Part shown: in pieces, positions 1-9,621 of the stretch | How the letters are laid out: every line of letters begins with the position of its first letter | Numbering within the stretch: position 1 is the stretch's first letter | Origin: Rotaria sp. Silwood1 | Lineage: Eukaryota; Rotifera; Eurotatoria; Philodinida; Philodinidae | Reading direction: 5' to 3' | Length of the DNA: 64,000 bases | Assembly (NCBI GenBank): GCA_905250075.1 | Contig: CAJNOP010000055.1 | Location: 897,837-961,836 of the forward strand | Made by a program: the position numbers and the translations under genes | The notes under the pieces: generated by a model | Database searches by the model: none | Seen by the model: only the letters and a program-made list of their open reading frames with translations | Told to the model about the DNA's origin: nothing

Positions 1-69
1 CCCTTCAAGCTCCGTCTCTTCGAGGATATTGATGTCACTGTGAGTGAGCGTGGGCAGTGTGAATTTCAT
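1..69 (-). CDS. Possible 5' end of a gene running off the left edge
   Basis: The minus strand opens with an ATG at 69 and stays in frame to base 1, giving MKFTLPTLTHSDINILEETE and three more residues. The stretch is richer in G+C than the DNA to its right, and the codons look coding. No domain can be recognised from 23 residues. It could be a first coding exon or chance. Only sequence to the left of the window can decide. Confidence 0.28.
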   Translation of the reverse strand, partial: MKFTLPTLTHSDINILEETELEG

Positions 70-2025
70 TGTAGATAAACGATAGACGTGTGTTGGTATG
101 GATCTTCTCTTTAGCAGCATGTACTCCATCACATGGATACTTCTCGTTGTAGAACTCAGCTAAATGAACTTTTATTATAATATTGAATAGAAAAGCGCCA
201 ATTCTCACATATGTTGTATTCGTCGTTCATTGGAAGGTAGTAACAACGATCGATAAGGATCTATGGCAGTTTTAGAAATAGTCTAAAGTATTTTTTTATG
301 ATTAAAAGTGACATTTGAATGCTTGCCTCATTTTTCTGACGGTATGACAAACATGTTGAGATTCTATCATCTCGATTGCACAAAAATACTCTATTGTTTT
401 TTGAAAATTCATCACTAGCAGAAGTACAGTCACTTTCCTCCTGCTACTCCATTCGCACACAATAGAAAATCATGTCATAATGGAGGTCTCCATGGATGAA
501 AGATGAACTAGACTGAATAGAAAATCTCATTCTTTAATTAATCAATTTCTCGAAAAAATGATACTTTAATTAGTAGATAAAATCAAAATATGACTAGATT
601 TTCAGTTTTTTTTACTTAGAAATTATGAATATAAATGAGACATAATAGCAGACTCCGAATCTTCTATTACAAGAGGAACAGCAAGAATCTAGTACTAGTG
701 TTGCGATCTTCTACCATCTGAAAAGTAGAAAACCACTTCGACAAAACAGAGCATGAAAGAAGTTCTATTGTCAAATAGCAGAAAAAAAGTAGAAAGTGCT
801 TTTCTTATTCCAAATCATTCTTAAAGGCTTTTCTTCACGTTGTGTTACAAAAGTTTCATAGTAGGTTATAATCCTTATATCATTTTATTTGAATATTTTT
901 CTCTAAATTGGTAGTTCTTGGTGATCTTGATTCTGTATTCATCAAATTCATATATCTCTATAACAGCTTATACTTATTTTTTCGTTGATTAAACAATCAT
1001 CCATTGAGTTGAGCTGGAAAAATACTAAAAGCACCAGTGCTATTATCTATAGTTCTTCAAATGGTTGCATCTCGATTTTTCACTTCTTTTTGTGTTATTA
1101 TGCTTCATTCTGATGTAAAGAAAAACATCCACCCTTCTTGCATTTGACGATTAATGAAAATGTGAAGTCAAAACTCCTACAAGTTTGGTTTGTTTAAAAG
1201 CAGTCTTCCTGTTGATTTTATGGTTGACTGAGCTCTAACAATATCTTTGAGATTGTAAAATAAAAATTTATAAATTTTCAAATGAAAAATGTTTTCAGAC
1301 TGGATTTTAATATCATAGTAAGAGGATTCTTTGATGCTTATCACTTGTGGATCAGGTAAAATAATTTTTTTGCTTCCAAGCTCTGCATACGTTTTATCTT
1401 TGGACATATATCTGCCCACGTGCTAGGGTTCAGAGCATAGCCACAAACCAAAGAAAGAAAAATTACGGCTTCTACGTAGACATTAGATATTTTAAAAACT
1501 TAATTAGCTCCAATAATTGAACTCTTTTGTTGTGGACAAATAAACTATTTTACAAGTGTAAGCTAGACATCAAGATCTACTCATTAAAAAATATCTCTTA
1601 TTACTGTTATAGTCGCTGTACCCTGCTTTTTACGGTCAAGTTAATGAGTTATGATTAACAGTCAATTGTTGTTAATCCTTTCCAGCCGACAGTCAGAAAT
1701 TAGATAGCCCAAATATCTTTTCTTTGCATATTTGTGGTTGCTGAACCTCAGAGATAGCAAAAATGTATTTTTCGAAACAAAAACGTCCTTCCGTACCTAA
1801 TGAATTTATGTTTTCCGTTGATCACAATCAGTTACTATGGATCAAAGTTTTTAAAAATTCATTTAGTATTTTTGAATATCAAACTACAGTATTTTAAGTG
1901 TTATCCATTCATTTATAAAGCCAATGCAAAAAAAAAACGATACAAATATGTTTAGAGAAACAAGACAAACATATAACAAAACAGTAATAGTAAATATTAT
2001 GAAGCATTTTAAAGACAGCCGCTTA
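70..2025. other. Gene-poor AT-rich stretch
   Basis: I see no supported gene here. An 80-codon minus-strand frame at 1177-1419 has no family resemblance and no clear splice signals. The left end of the piggyBac-like element described next probably lies somewhere in the last few hundred bases, but I could not find a terminus matching its right end. Confidence 0.4.
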
Positions 2026-3745
2026 CTAACTATGATAGTCTTTGAAACAATTATTTTTATCATCCATATATGAATGTAGTCAACAATTTGAATATGATGC
2101 TTTTGCGTAGTCAATACAGCCAATATTTCGATAGCGATCCTTTATCCTGTGAGCAGACTAATAATTAAACTCATCGTGTCGAATACTAGTTGGTGGAGCT
2201 GAATTCGACGCAGTTCTTGGTGGACATGCAAGATCATGTTCATTTGCTGCTGATTGCAAAGATGGACGGCCGCATTGAGCTGGAGATGATGGCATTGGGC
2301 TGCATTGGAGTAAAACTTTAGTTAAATTAATTCAGAATGCCAATAAAAACATTATATTCTTTTCTGAAACTTGAAGTTACGAACAATGACAACGATATAA
2401 AAGCCAATCAATCAACCATGAGACATTAATAAAATGAAAAATAATCTTAGTATAATACATTTGACAACGAGTATTGATAGGATATCGTGAAATCAGCATA
2501 TCGATCAAATCTAACCAATCTGTGTTGGTTGTACAGTTGTATAACGTTTGGTCTTGTAATTTGTACATGTTTATATTCTTTGGATGACTATCGTTGGCCT
2601 GAATCGATCTGTTGACAACCATATGATTTTAAAAGACAATTAACAACATTACTATCACATCACCTTGTTATATACATATTTGAATATCGTCAACGCCGAT
2701 GAAACCTTGATTTATTGTTTCTCAATCTTTGCTTGATAAACATTGGACATTTTTAATAATCGTATTAGGCAATCGATTTAATCTTACTTCAGCGACAGCA
2801 TAAATACCTAGCTTTTGCAATATTATATGTAATCGAACTATTATGTAATCCTTTTCACAATACAGTGTATGGTTGGTTGAATATGATAATGCTTTGCACA
2901 CCTCAAGAATGATTTTTTTACAGGATCATATTTCTGCTAATTGCCTTTGGTGATTCAGAAAATGAAATTGTAAAATACACAGCTTTCATCGCCGGCTGAA
3001 GGAAAAATTTTGTAACCGCAACGATTAGGTTTCTGTGACATATACTGCTTACATGATACTTTTTCATTTGAACGATATTATTTGTTTATCTGCACTCAAT
3101 TTTTCTTCTTTTGAATTTGTTTCTAAAATTTGCTTTCACAATATTCAATAATCGACGAACTTTATATGCTCGATCAAAAATCGAACCGATACCATTTAGT
3201 TGGCTCAAGTTATTAATAATATGTATATATTTTTTTATTTCTAAAAATCAAACTCGACTTATAACAGAAGATATGGATTCAACATCAATAGTAGTCATTC
3301 AAAACAAATGCTGTGTTGGAAACGAATGCATACCAGTCATTGCTAATAAACTGATTACATATTTCATTTCGCTTTCAGAAATACCAAGCGGTTTTTTAGA
3401 TTCGGATCTGTTTAGACAGAATATAAATTTGGTTAGCCTTTCAAAAGTTCTGTCGAGTTTTTGCCAAACATAGAATGGAAATATTTAATTTTTTTTCAAG
3501 TTGATATTTATTGAAGGGAGTAGTTAAGTACCAGTAAAATTCACTGCGGAAACTACAAAATCTTTCTTTTTCCAGATTAGTTTCTTCTGCTTTGTTGATT
3601 GTGGACCATTGTGTTCGATCAGTTTTGTACCGTCACATTCTGCAATTCATGAAGATTCTGCTTTAGTTATTGATTTCATTCTGTAACATATGTTTGACTA
3701 AACTAACTGTATCTTCTGACTCAGATGAATCAACTTTCTTTTCTA
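2026..3745 (-). pseudogene. piggyBac-family transposase, degenerate
   Basis: Family blocks appear on the minus strand in the correct order, though in more than one frame. First is an acidic N-terminal patch (near 3690-3740, KKVDSSESEDTVS). Next comes a stretch ending SEMKYVISLLAMTGMHSFPT (3299-3480), which fits the family's conserved hydrophobic 'E-x-K-x-F-x-G/MG-x-x-x-x-P' block. Then SIFDRAYKVRRLLN (about 3180) matches the 'YK-x-R-P-L' block, QYMSQKPNRCGYKI (about 3010) the 'Y-P-x-KP-x-x-x-G-x-K' block, and KLGIYAVAEVRLNRLPN (about 2790) the 'G-x-Y-x-x-GT-x-R-x-NR' block. LIDMLISRYPINTR (about 2480) and a tail with CFKDYH (about 2035) match the C-terminal cysteine/histidine region. Several stops and frame changes show it is dead. 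It is a plain DNA transposon gene, not a host gene. The family call rests on motif order by eye. Confidence 0.65.
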
Positions 3746-4000
3746 TGCAGCAAATCCATTTGACTACCCAGGTCAAGACAATACGGTTAAAGAACGCGTT
3801 CATGTGTTACGAACGCATCTTTTTATACCGTTCTATTCAGATTCTTGTTGACGTGCGACGTAATCGCAAACGCTGAATTTGATGGTCTGTATATACTAGT
3901 ATTCTAACTGATTTCGCAAAGAGCACGTTTACTTTCGTATATAAAGATTTTTTACAGTTTCTGAGGTACACATCCACGCGAAAAACAAGAAGGTAGTTAA
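2026..4000 (-). mobile_element. Decayed piggyBac-like DNA transposon
   Basis: The element holds a minus-strand transposase relic of the piggyBac/PGBD type (2026-3745), and its outer right end appears to be the TTAA at 3997-4000. The piggyBac superfamily inserts at TTAA, which fits. The sequence inside that end (3766-3996) reappears inverted to the right of a second TTAA at 4016-4019, so this end is repeated and is likely a true terminus. The left terminus was not located; 2026 is only the end of the coding relic. The element is clearly old. Confidence 0.6.
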
Positions 4001-4015
4001 ATAAAGAAGATTTCT

Positions 4016-4800
4016 TTAACTGTCTTATTTTTTGCGTAAATGCGTACCTCAGAAACTGTAAAAAATCTTTAAATACGAAAGTAAACGTGCTCTTTGCGGG
4101 ATCAGCTAAAATGCCAGGATATATAGAGCATCAAATTCAGCGTTTGTGATTACATCGAACGTCAGGAAGAACCTAAATCGAAAGAGATAACAAAACGTAA
4201 AAGTTCACAAATAAAAAAACTATTGCATAAAAGTATATAAGCAAGCTTACGTTAATTAAAAAAACTTTTTGAATGAAATAAAAACTCCTTTTCTAAATGC
4301 GTTGTCCATATCTTAAGTAGTATCTTCTTTTCAAATCACGATTTATATGAAACCAGTTATAATAAAAATATTGCAAGACGAAATTTAGAAATAAAAATTA
4401 CAATATGTCTGAAACAGACTAACACATAAATCATCAATACCTAGTATATGTGCATCAATTGATGTGTTCATTATATAAACTGAAAAATAAGTTCATGTCA
4501 TCTAAAAAAATAACTTGTATAAATTGCCAATTAATGTACAAAAATAAAATTAAAAAAAATTATTATAAGCATCTACGGACGTAATAAACATTATGCTTAC
4601 TCAAAAAAAAAAATAAAAAGAATAATTATCTAAAATAATTGTTGATCAAAGATATTTTATAATTTCTATTTCTTCCCAATAGTTAAAACTTAAAAATAAA
4701 AATACAAAGTTATTTTATATTTTAGTGAAGAACTGCTAGTTTTCATACGCTCGTCCGTTTAGAACGCGTTCTTTAACAGTTCGTCTGGACTTGGGTATGT
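4016..4800 (+). mobile_element. Second, truncated copy of the piggyBac-like element's end, inverted
   Basis: Starting at TTAA (4016-4019), the sequence to about 4170 is the inverted counterpart of 3880-3996; both arms contain CGTTTACTTTCG or its complement and GTACCTCAGAAACTG. Homology resumes at about 4755-4800 (AACGCGTTCTTTAAC), matching the inverse of 3766-3810. Between them lies about 570 bp of AT-rich DNA without a counterpart in the first copy. No transposase body follows, so this copy is cut short. Confidence 0.5.
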
Positions 4801-4802
4801 CT

Positions 4803-4866
4803 GCAGATCAGTTACACCGCGGGACTCACACCCTTTGATGTATCCTGTCCATTAAACCAAATACTA
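4803..4866 (-). other. tRNA-like fragment (box A and box B resemblance)
   Basis: On the minus strand TGGTTTAATGG (4849-4859) resembles the tRNA A box and GGTGTGAGTCC (4822-4832) resembles the B box. They are closer together than in a normal tRNA, and I cannot fold a full cloverleaf. It may be a tRNA relic or a SINE head lying just outside the inverted piggyBac end. Confidence 0.22.
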
Positions 4867-5006
4867 CAAAGAGTATCGTCAATCGGCACCAGTGCTGGCA
4901 TTCATCGCATATTTAAAAATATCCGACTCATTGTATTAGTCAACTAATTTATCATAACAAATTAAATAGAAAATTCATAATTGTGGATAAGTTAAGAATT
5001 TGAAAA

Positions 5007-5598
5007 ATGACGGCGATTGATCTACTGTCTAATGAAACGATTGTACTTATTTTTCAATGGTTATTTATAAATGCATTGTGTAAACATTTTTCTCAAAATG
5101 AAGCAAATCAAGAGACTCATATGTATTTAGAACCAATATAATATCACTAATAATTTCTGCTGAAAATTTTACTCTCTATTTTATAAAAAATGATAGAGAG
5201 AGCTCTGTGTTGGTTGTCCTCGACGATGTCAGAATGTTATGCTATCACAAGAACTTGAAACTTTTCAACTCTTTGAATCCGTAGATCTGTGATAAAATGA
5301 AGTGACACCTTACTTGTGAATGTGCTGTAGCGGTCTGTCCTAGTCGTATCAACTTGTTCGGCTTAGGGCATGAGTTTCCTTATAATGCAGATAACGCTAT
5401 TTTGTCATACCCAGAAAATAGAAAAAATAAAAATGATCACAATAAAAATATGATACAAAGATGTAATCATTTATGCATAATTTGTCTGTGAAATCATCGT
5501 TTTTATTGAAGAGATTGAGAGATGATCCGAATGAGTGCCTAAATGAATTCGTTTTAGTAATGATGCAATGAGTCATTCGCATCAGCTTAGAAATCAAA
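5007..5598 (+). pseudogene. F-box-like gene relic interrupted by a transposon
   Basis: ATG at 5007 opens a frame beginning MTAIDLLSNETIVLIFQWLF, which resembles the start of an F-box ('L-x-L-P/S-x-E-x-x-x-x-I-F-x-x-L'). The frame soon stops. Further coding-like pieces follow (for example LVVLDDVRMLCYHKNLKLFN near 5210-5280) before the hAT element interrupts at 5599. F-box proteins bring substrates to SCF ubiquitin ligases through Skp1. Only the first 20 residues support the call. Confidence 0.33.
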
Positions 5599-5606
5599 TA
5601 TAGAGA

Positions 5607-7053
5607 CAGGGGCGGCGGAGCGTCTCAAAATTTGGTGAGGCTCAAGTCTTTCAAGCTGACACGCTCCACCATTTACGACCCTTGTTCAGGTGAGACCAGG
5701 CCTAGTAATTGTTCCAACTTTGATCGAAAGTCAAAATATCGACAGTAAAATACCTAAAGCAATAATATCGAATATAAAAATATCGAAAGAAAAAACGTCG
5801 AAATTGAGATGAAGAGTTCTAGATTTCACGTTGAGAAAAATTGAAAAACCAAGCAGCTAAATTCAAATTAAATATTTATTTGCTGAAGAAAAAAGAATGA
5901 AAGACAGATGAGAATATTTCGAAACATCAGTTTATCCATCTTAATAATGTTCTTATTGGACGCTCATAAATATTTTTCTTTTGCTACAAGTGAAGAAAAA
6001 CCATGGAGGGCATCAGCTATCGCAATGAGACAATTATTATATCGACTATATAATATATTTGCCCACTCTGTAATGCTGTAGTTCGTTTATTTTTGTGCTT
6101 TAATTCACCAGAAGACCATTGAAATTCATTGTCCTGTACACGTTTTTATTACGTTTTCATAAAATTACGGATGCAATACATCTTGAGATAGATTTGAATT
6201 TGGCATCAAACCTTTGGGATTTGGATTTGAATGCTATGTTTGGATTTGAGCGTGAATTTCTACGCCATGTTTGAATTCGGATTTAGATTTATAGTCTAGG
6301 TTTGAATATAGGTTTCAATTTTCTTTAGATTTGATCACCATTGCCCCAAATTCCAAAGGATTTGGTAAGATATGGTGTCATTAACAACAGTCTACTGTAC
6401 TAGAGGTGGAATTGCATCAGAAACAGATTTTGGCATCTGAGTTCAAATCCAACTTTACACCCAAAAGAATTTGACGTCAAATCACAAAAGCGTTTTGTTT
6501 TGATTTTCCCTTGCCTATAGTACCGTAGATTGTTGTTTTTAACACCGTATTTTATTATCATTTTGACTTCGACCCGCTGGAGACCAAACACAAGCCAATG
6601 CCCAAATCCGAATCCAATCAAATTCAAACCTAATGATACCAATCTATACATTTGGATTTATTGCATTCGTACATAAAATTGATTAAATAATGACATCTTT
6701 ATCCAACTGTTTCCAAAACAGCCTTTCTTGCAGAACTTAACTTTTTATTTTTATTCAGTTTTTTCGACATTTTTAATTTCGATATTTGTACTGTCGATAT
6801 TCATACTTTTGATAGTTTTACTTTCTACATTCTAACTTCTACATTTTTAGGTTCGACATTTTAACTTTCGATACTTTCAATCAAAGTCGAATTTGCCTTA
6901 GTATTATTCTAAAATGATATGCAACTGATAAAATAAGTCTAAACTATTGTGCGAAAAAATGTCGGATTCTTAGTTTGGGTGAGGCTGAGCCTCCAGACGC
7001 CAATTTTGGGTGAGGCTCATGTCTCACCCAGCCTCCAGGTTCTGCCGCCTATG
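5607..7053. mobile_element. Non-autonomous hAT element
   Basis: An 8-bp direct repeat TATAGAGA flanks the element at 5599-5606 and 7054-7061. The ends are CAGGGGCGGCGGAGC on the left and, in complement, CATAGGCGGCAGAACC on the right. An 8-bp duplication plus CA-x-x-GG-type termini is typical of the hAT superfamily. The ends continue as longer imperfect inverted repeats: GTGAGGCTCA motifs, then repeated TCGAAA/TCGATA words at about 5720-5800 and 6770-6890. The middle (6180-6660) is rich in GGATTTGAAT-like words in both orientations. No transposase frame is present, so movement would need a transposase from elsewhere. Confidence 0.85.
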
Positions 7054-7061
7054 TATAGAGA

Positions 7062-8610
7062 TTATACTTTCTATCTGTAACAGTTCAAAAGAATGATGCA
7101 GAACGATAAATAAAAAAGTAGATTTTTCACTAATGATGATATTCTATGATAGATGGCTTTAGTATCTTTAATGAAAATGCGTATAGCACACTTACATAAG
7201 CTATATTCAAACATGCTATAGAGTACACTAACACATATGAAAAGATGATCTGTTTATATTGTTTCGAAACATTGTTGCTAACTATATGAAAGAATTCAGT
7301 GTGACCACAATTCAATTCTATCTATTTTTTCTTTTCCAAATGAGAAAGACTATTTTATTCTAAAAAATTTCACTATTTTTCTGATAACAAATTTCATCAT
7401 GAAACTTTTTACTCCCTTTGGAAAATCCACTTATTGTTATATCTCAATCACAATATGAATAGTGTCTTCTAGTTGACGGAAAAATATCTATTCTTTTTTC
7501 TCTGATGGCTCGTAAGAATATGATAGAGCACATTGTCTTGACGATTGCAGATGTAAAACAATTAGAGAAATTTTTGTCCCTACTATAGTTAGGTGTTGTT
7601 AAATGTCCACGTATCTATTTTTGATTTTTTAGATGTACTGAATAGCCAATCTTAGTGATGCAAGGTACAACGGGTCTACAAAGGAAAATTAATCACTAAC
7701 TGCCTCTGATGTCGAGTGTTCAGACCTACGGGGAACACATAATTCTTACGATCTGAATGCTCCTTTGGTTCACTGTGAACGGATCTAGGCAACTTTTCAC
7801 TGAAAAGAGTTTTTGGTTCTATGAATCATGAATATGTGCTGAAATGTGTTGTAGTATTTATCGAATTGTCAAAAAGTTTTATATCATCACTAAAAATCTA
7901 CTCTTCATGAAATAGTAGCTAAATCTTGCGATATGGCAAAACTCGACTGAAAATAGTTAAATAATAGAGAAATGTAGTCATGTTTTTGTCATTTTTTTGC
8001 CATCTTGTTATATATATATTATAGACATGTATATAGTTATTCAAATATCTTATTTTTAATTTTTTCCTAATTTATGGCGATCTTCTTCCTTATAATGGAA
8101 ACGGCTATAGGAATAACAGATTTCAGGAATAGCCTAAAGAATTCTTCATAGCATTTTGAATCCAATTTAGTTCAACAAATCATATTCAATCGTGACATGT
8201 ACTTGTAAATATTTCGATCAAAATGACACTCATTCGTATTGCCAATATTGTCATAATATACTTCAAACGAAAAGACTGACCAATTGATCATTTTTGATTT
8301 TATTAAGTTCTTAACTTTTATCTTGATTACGAAATTCTTTTCATAATACTGAAATATTTCTGCGGAATTTAAATAGTCGTGGGAAGAACATTCTTTTTAC
8401 TGTATAAGACTATGTTCAATGAAAGATTCTCATACTTTTTTGATAAAACATCACAAACAGAAAACTGCTTACGGATACCTAGCTGAGAACTATGTGTGTG
8501 ACTGGCAGTAAATTAAAATGTTCAACTGTCATAAACATTGCTCTTTGATATTCTTCTTTTTTTTTGCAGCATCCAGTGAACTCTGCTTTGCTTCAGTAAC
8601 AAACAAAACA
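7062..8610. other. Intergenic stretch and GPCR leader
   Basis: I see no supported gene. At its right end a pyrimidine tract ending TTTTTTTTGCAG (to 8569) looks like a 3' splice site. It suggests a 5' UTR intron upstream of the GPCR start codon at 8611. Confidence 0.4.
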
Positions 8611-9621
8611 ATGTCATCATCGAATGCGACTATAGATCTTATTACATCATTGAATAATGCATCAAATATTCTCAATCGTTATTTACCCATTTTCATCTAT
8701 ATTTTTGGTATAGTTGGTAATCTTCTCAATGTTCTTGTTTTGAGTCAACGATCTCTTCGTTCAAATACATCTGCTATTTTCTTACTTGTTTCATCAATCG
8801 CTGGTCTCATTGTTATTCTTAGCGGTCTCACCAGTCGAATGATGTCTGGTTATACAACTGATCTAACATTGACGATCGGTTGGATTTGTAAGCTTCGCAA
8901 TGTTATCCTATATAGTTCAAGAACAATCTACTTAAGTATGATTGCTTTAGCAGCTATTGATCGATGGTTATCATCTAGCATCCATCAACATTATCGACAA
9001 AAGAGTACTTTGAAAAATGCTTGGCGAAGTATGATTGCTATTCTAATTTATACATGCATTCTCAATAGTCCAATAATATACTGCTATGAAGCCAATCTAA
9101 ATTGGGCTCTACGTCGATGTTATGGCTCAACATATACTTGTCGTCTCATAACAGATCTTATCTATGCATTTGGTACGACATTATTACCATTAGTATTGAT
9201 GATCATCTTTGGTTTGCTGACCATAAAGAACATACGTTATGCACGTAGTCGAATACAAACGGTGGCTGAAAAAGTGATCAGTCTTGCAAATAAGAGTATT
9301 GCAACAAGCAAGAATGGGCAATTACGTGCAAGGAAAATAGATCAATATTTACTTAAAATGCTTCTGATTCAAGTCACTCTGTTAGTTTTGTTGACATGTC
9401 CTCATGCTATACAAAAAGTATATTCATCATTTGCATCGAACCCACCACCTCAATCATTACAAAGCGCTATTGAAACATTTATCCTTAATCTCTTCACACT
9501 TTTCACATTTATCGCCAGTGGAATGCCTTTTTATATTTATACATTAAGTGGTGGCAGTGTATTTCGTAATGCACTTCTCAATCTACTCAAAACATGTGCC
9601 CAAAAGATCCTATGTCATTGA
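8611..9621 (+). CDS. Class A (rhodopsin-like) G-protein-coupled receptor
   Basis: A 336-residue seven-pass receptor for the plasma membrane. The short N terminus has NATI and NNAS glycosylation sites. TM1 carries the GN pair (GIVGNLLNVLVL). TM2 follows SAIFLLVSS. TM3 has its Cys before LRNVILYSS and ends in DRW where most family members have DRY. TM4 lies near SMIAILIYTC, TM5 near LIYAFGTTLLPLVLMII. After a basic loop, TM6 is KMLLIQVTLLVLLTCPHA. TM7 ends GMPFYIYTLSGG, a variant of NPxxY, followed by a helix-8-like FRNALLNLL. The layout resembles the peptide (FMRFamide-type) receptor-like group abundant in bdelloids; the ligand is unknown. A frame upstream to 8518 exists, but a strong splice acceptor at 8569 makes ATG 8611 the better start. 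AATAAA near 9647 may be its polyadenylation signal. Confidence 0.85.
   Translation: MSSSNATIDLITSLNNASNILNRYLPIFIYIFGIVGNLLNVLVLSQRSLRSNTSAIFLLVSSIAGLIVILSGLTSRMMSGYTTDLTLTIGWICKLRNVILYSSRTIYLSMIALAAIDRWLSSSIHQHYRQKSTLKNAWRSMIAILIYTCILNSPIIYCYEANLNWALRRCYGSTYTCRLITDLIYAFGTTLLPLVLMIIFGLLTIKNIRYARSRIQTVAEKVISLANKSIATSKNGQLRARKIDQYLLKMLLIQVTLLVLLTCPHAIQKVYSSFASNPPPQSLQSAIETFILNLFTLFTFIASGMPFYIYTLSGGSVFRNALLNLLKTCAQKILCH

Noticed and set aside
2158-2608. A two-exon host gene model (2608-2459 joined to 2299-2158)
   Set aside because: The splice phases agree, but reading straight through gives better matches to the piggyBac C terminus (LIDMLISRYPINTR followed by IIFHFINVSWLIDWLLYR), so the splice is probably chance.
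3111-3473. A 120-codon plus-strand frame
   Set aside because: It is the shadow of the piggyBac transposase relic on the minus strand, which has recognisable family blocks.
6400-6651. An 83-codon minus-strand frame
   Set aside because: It lies in the word-repeat interior of the hAT element and has repeat-derived composition.
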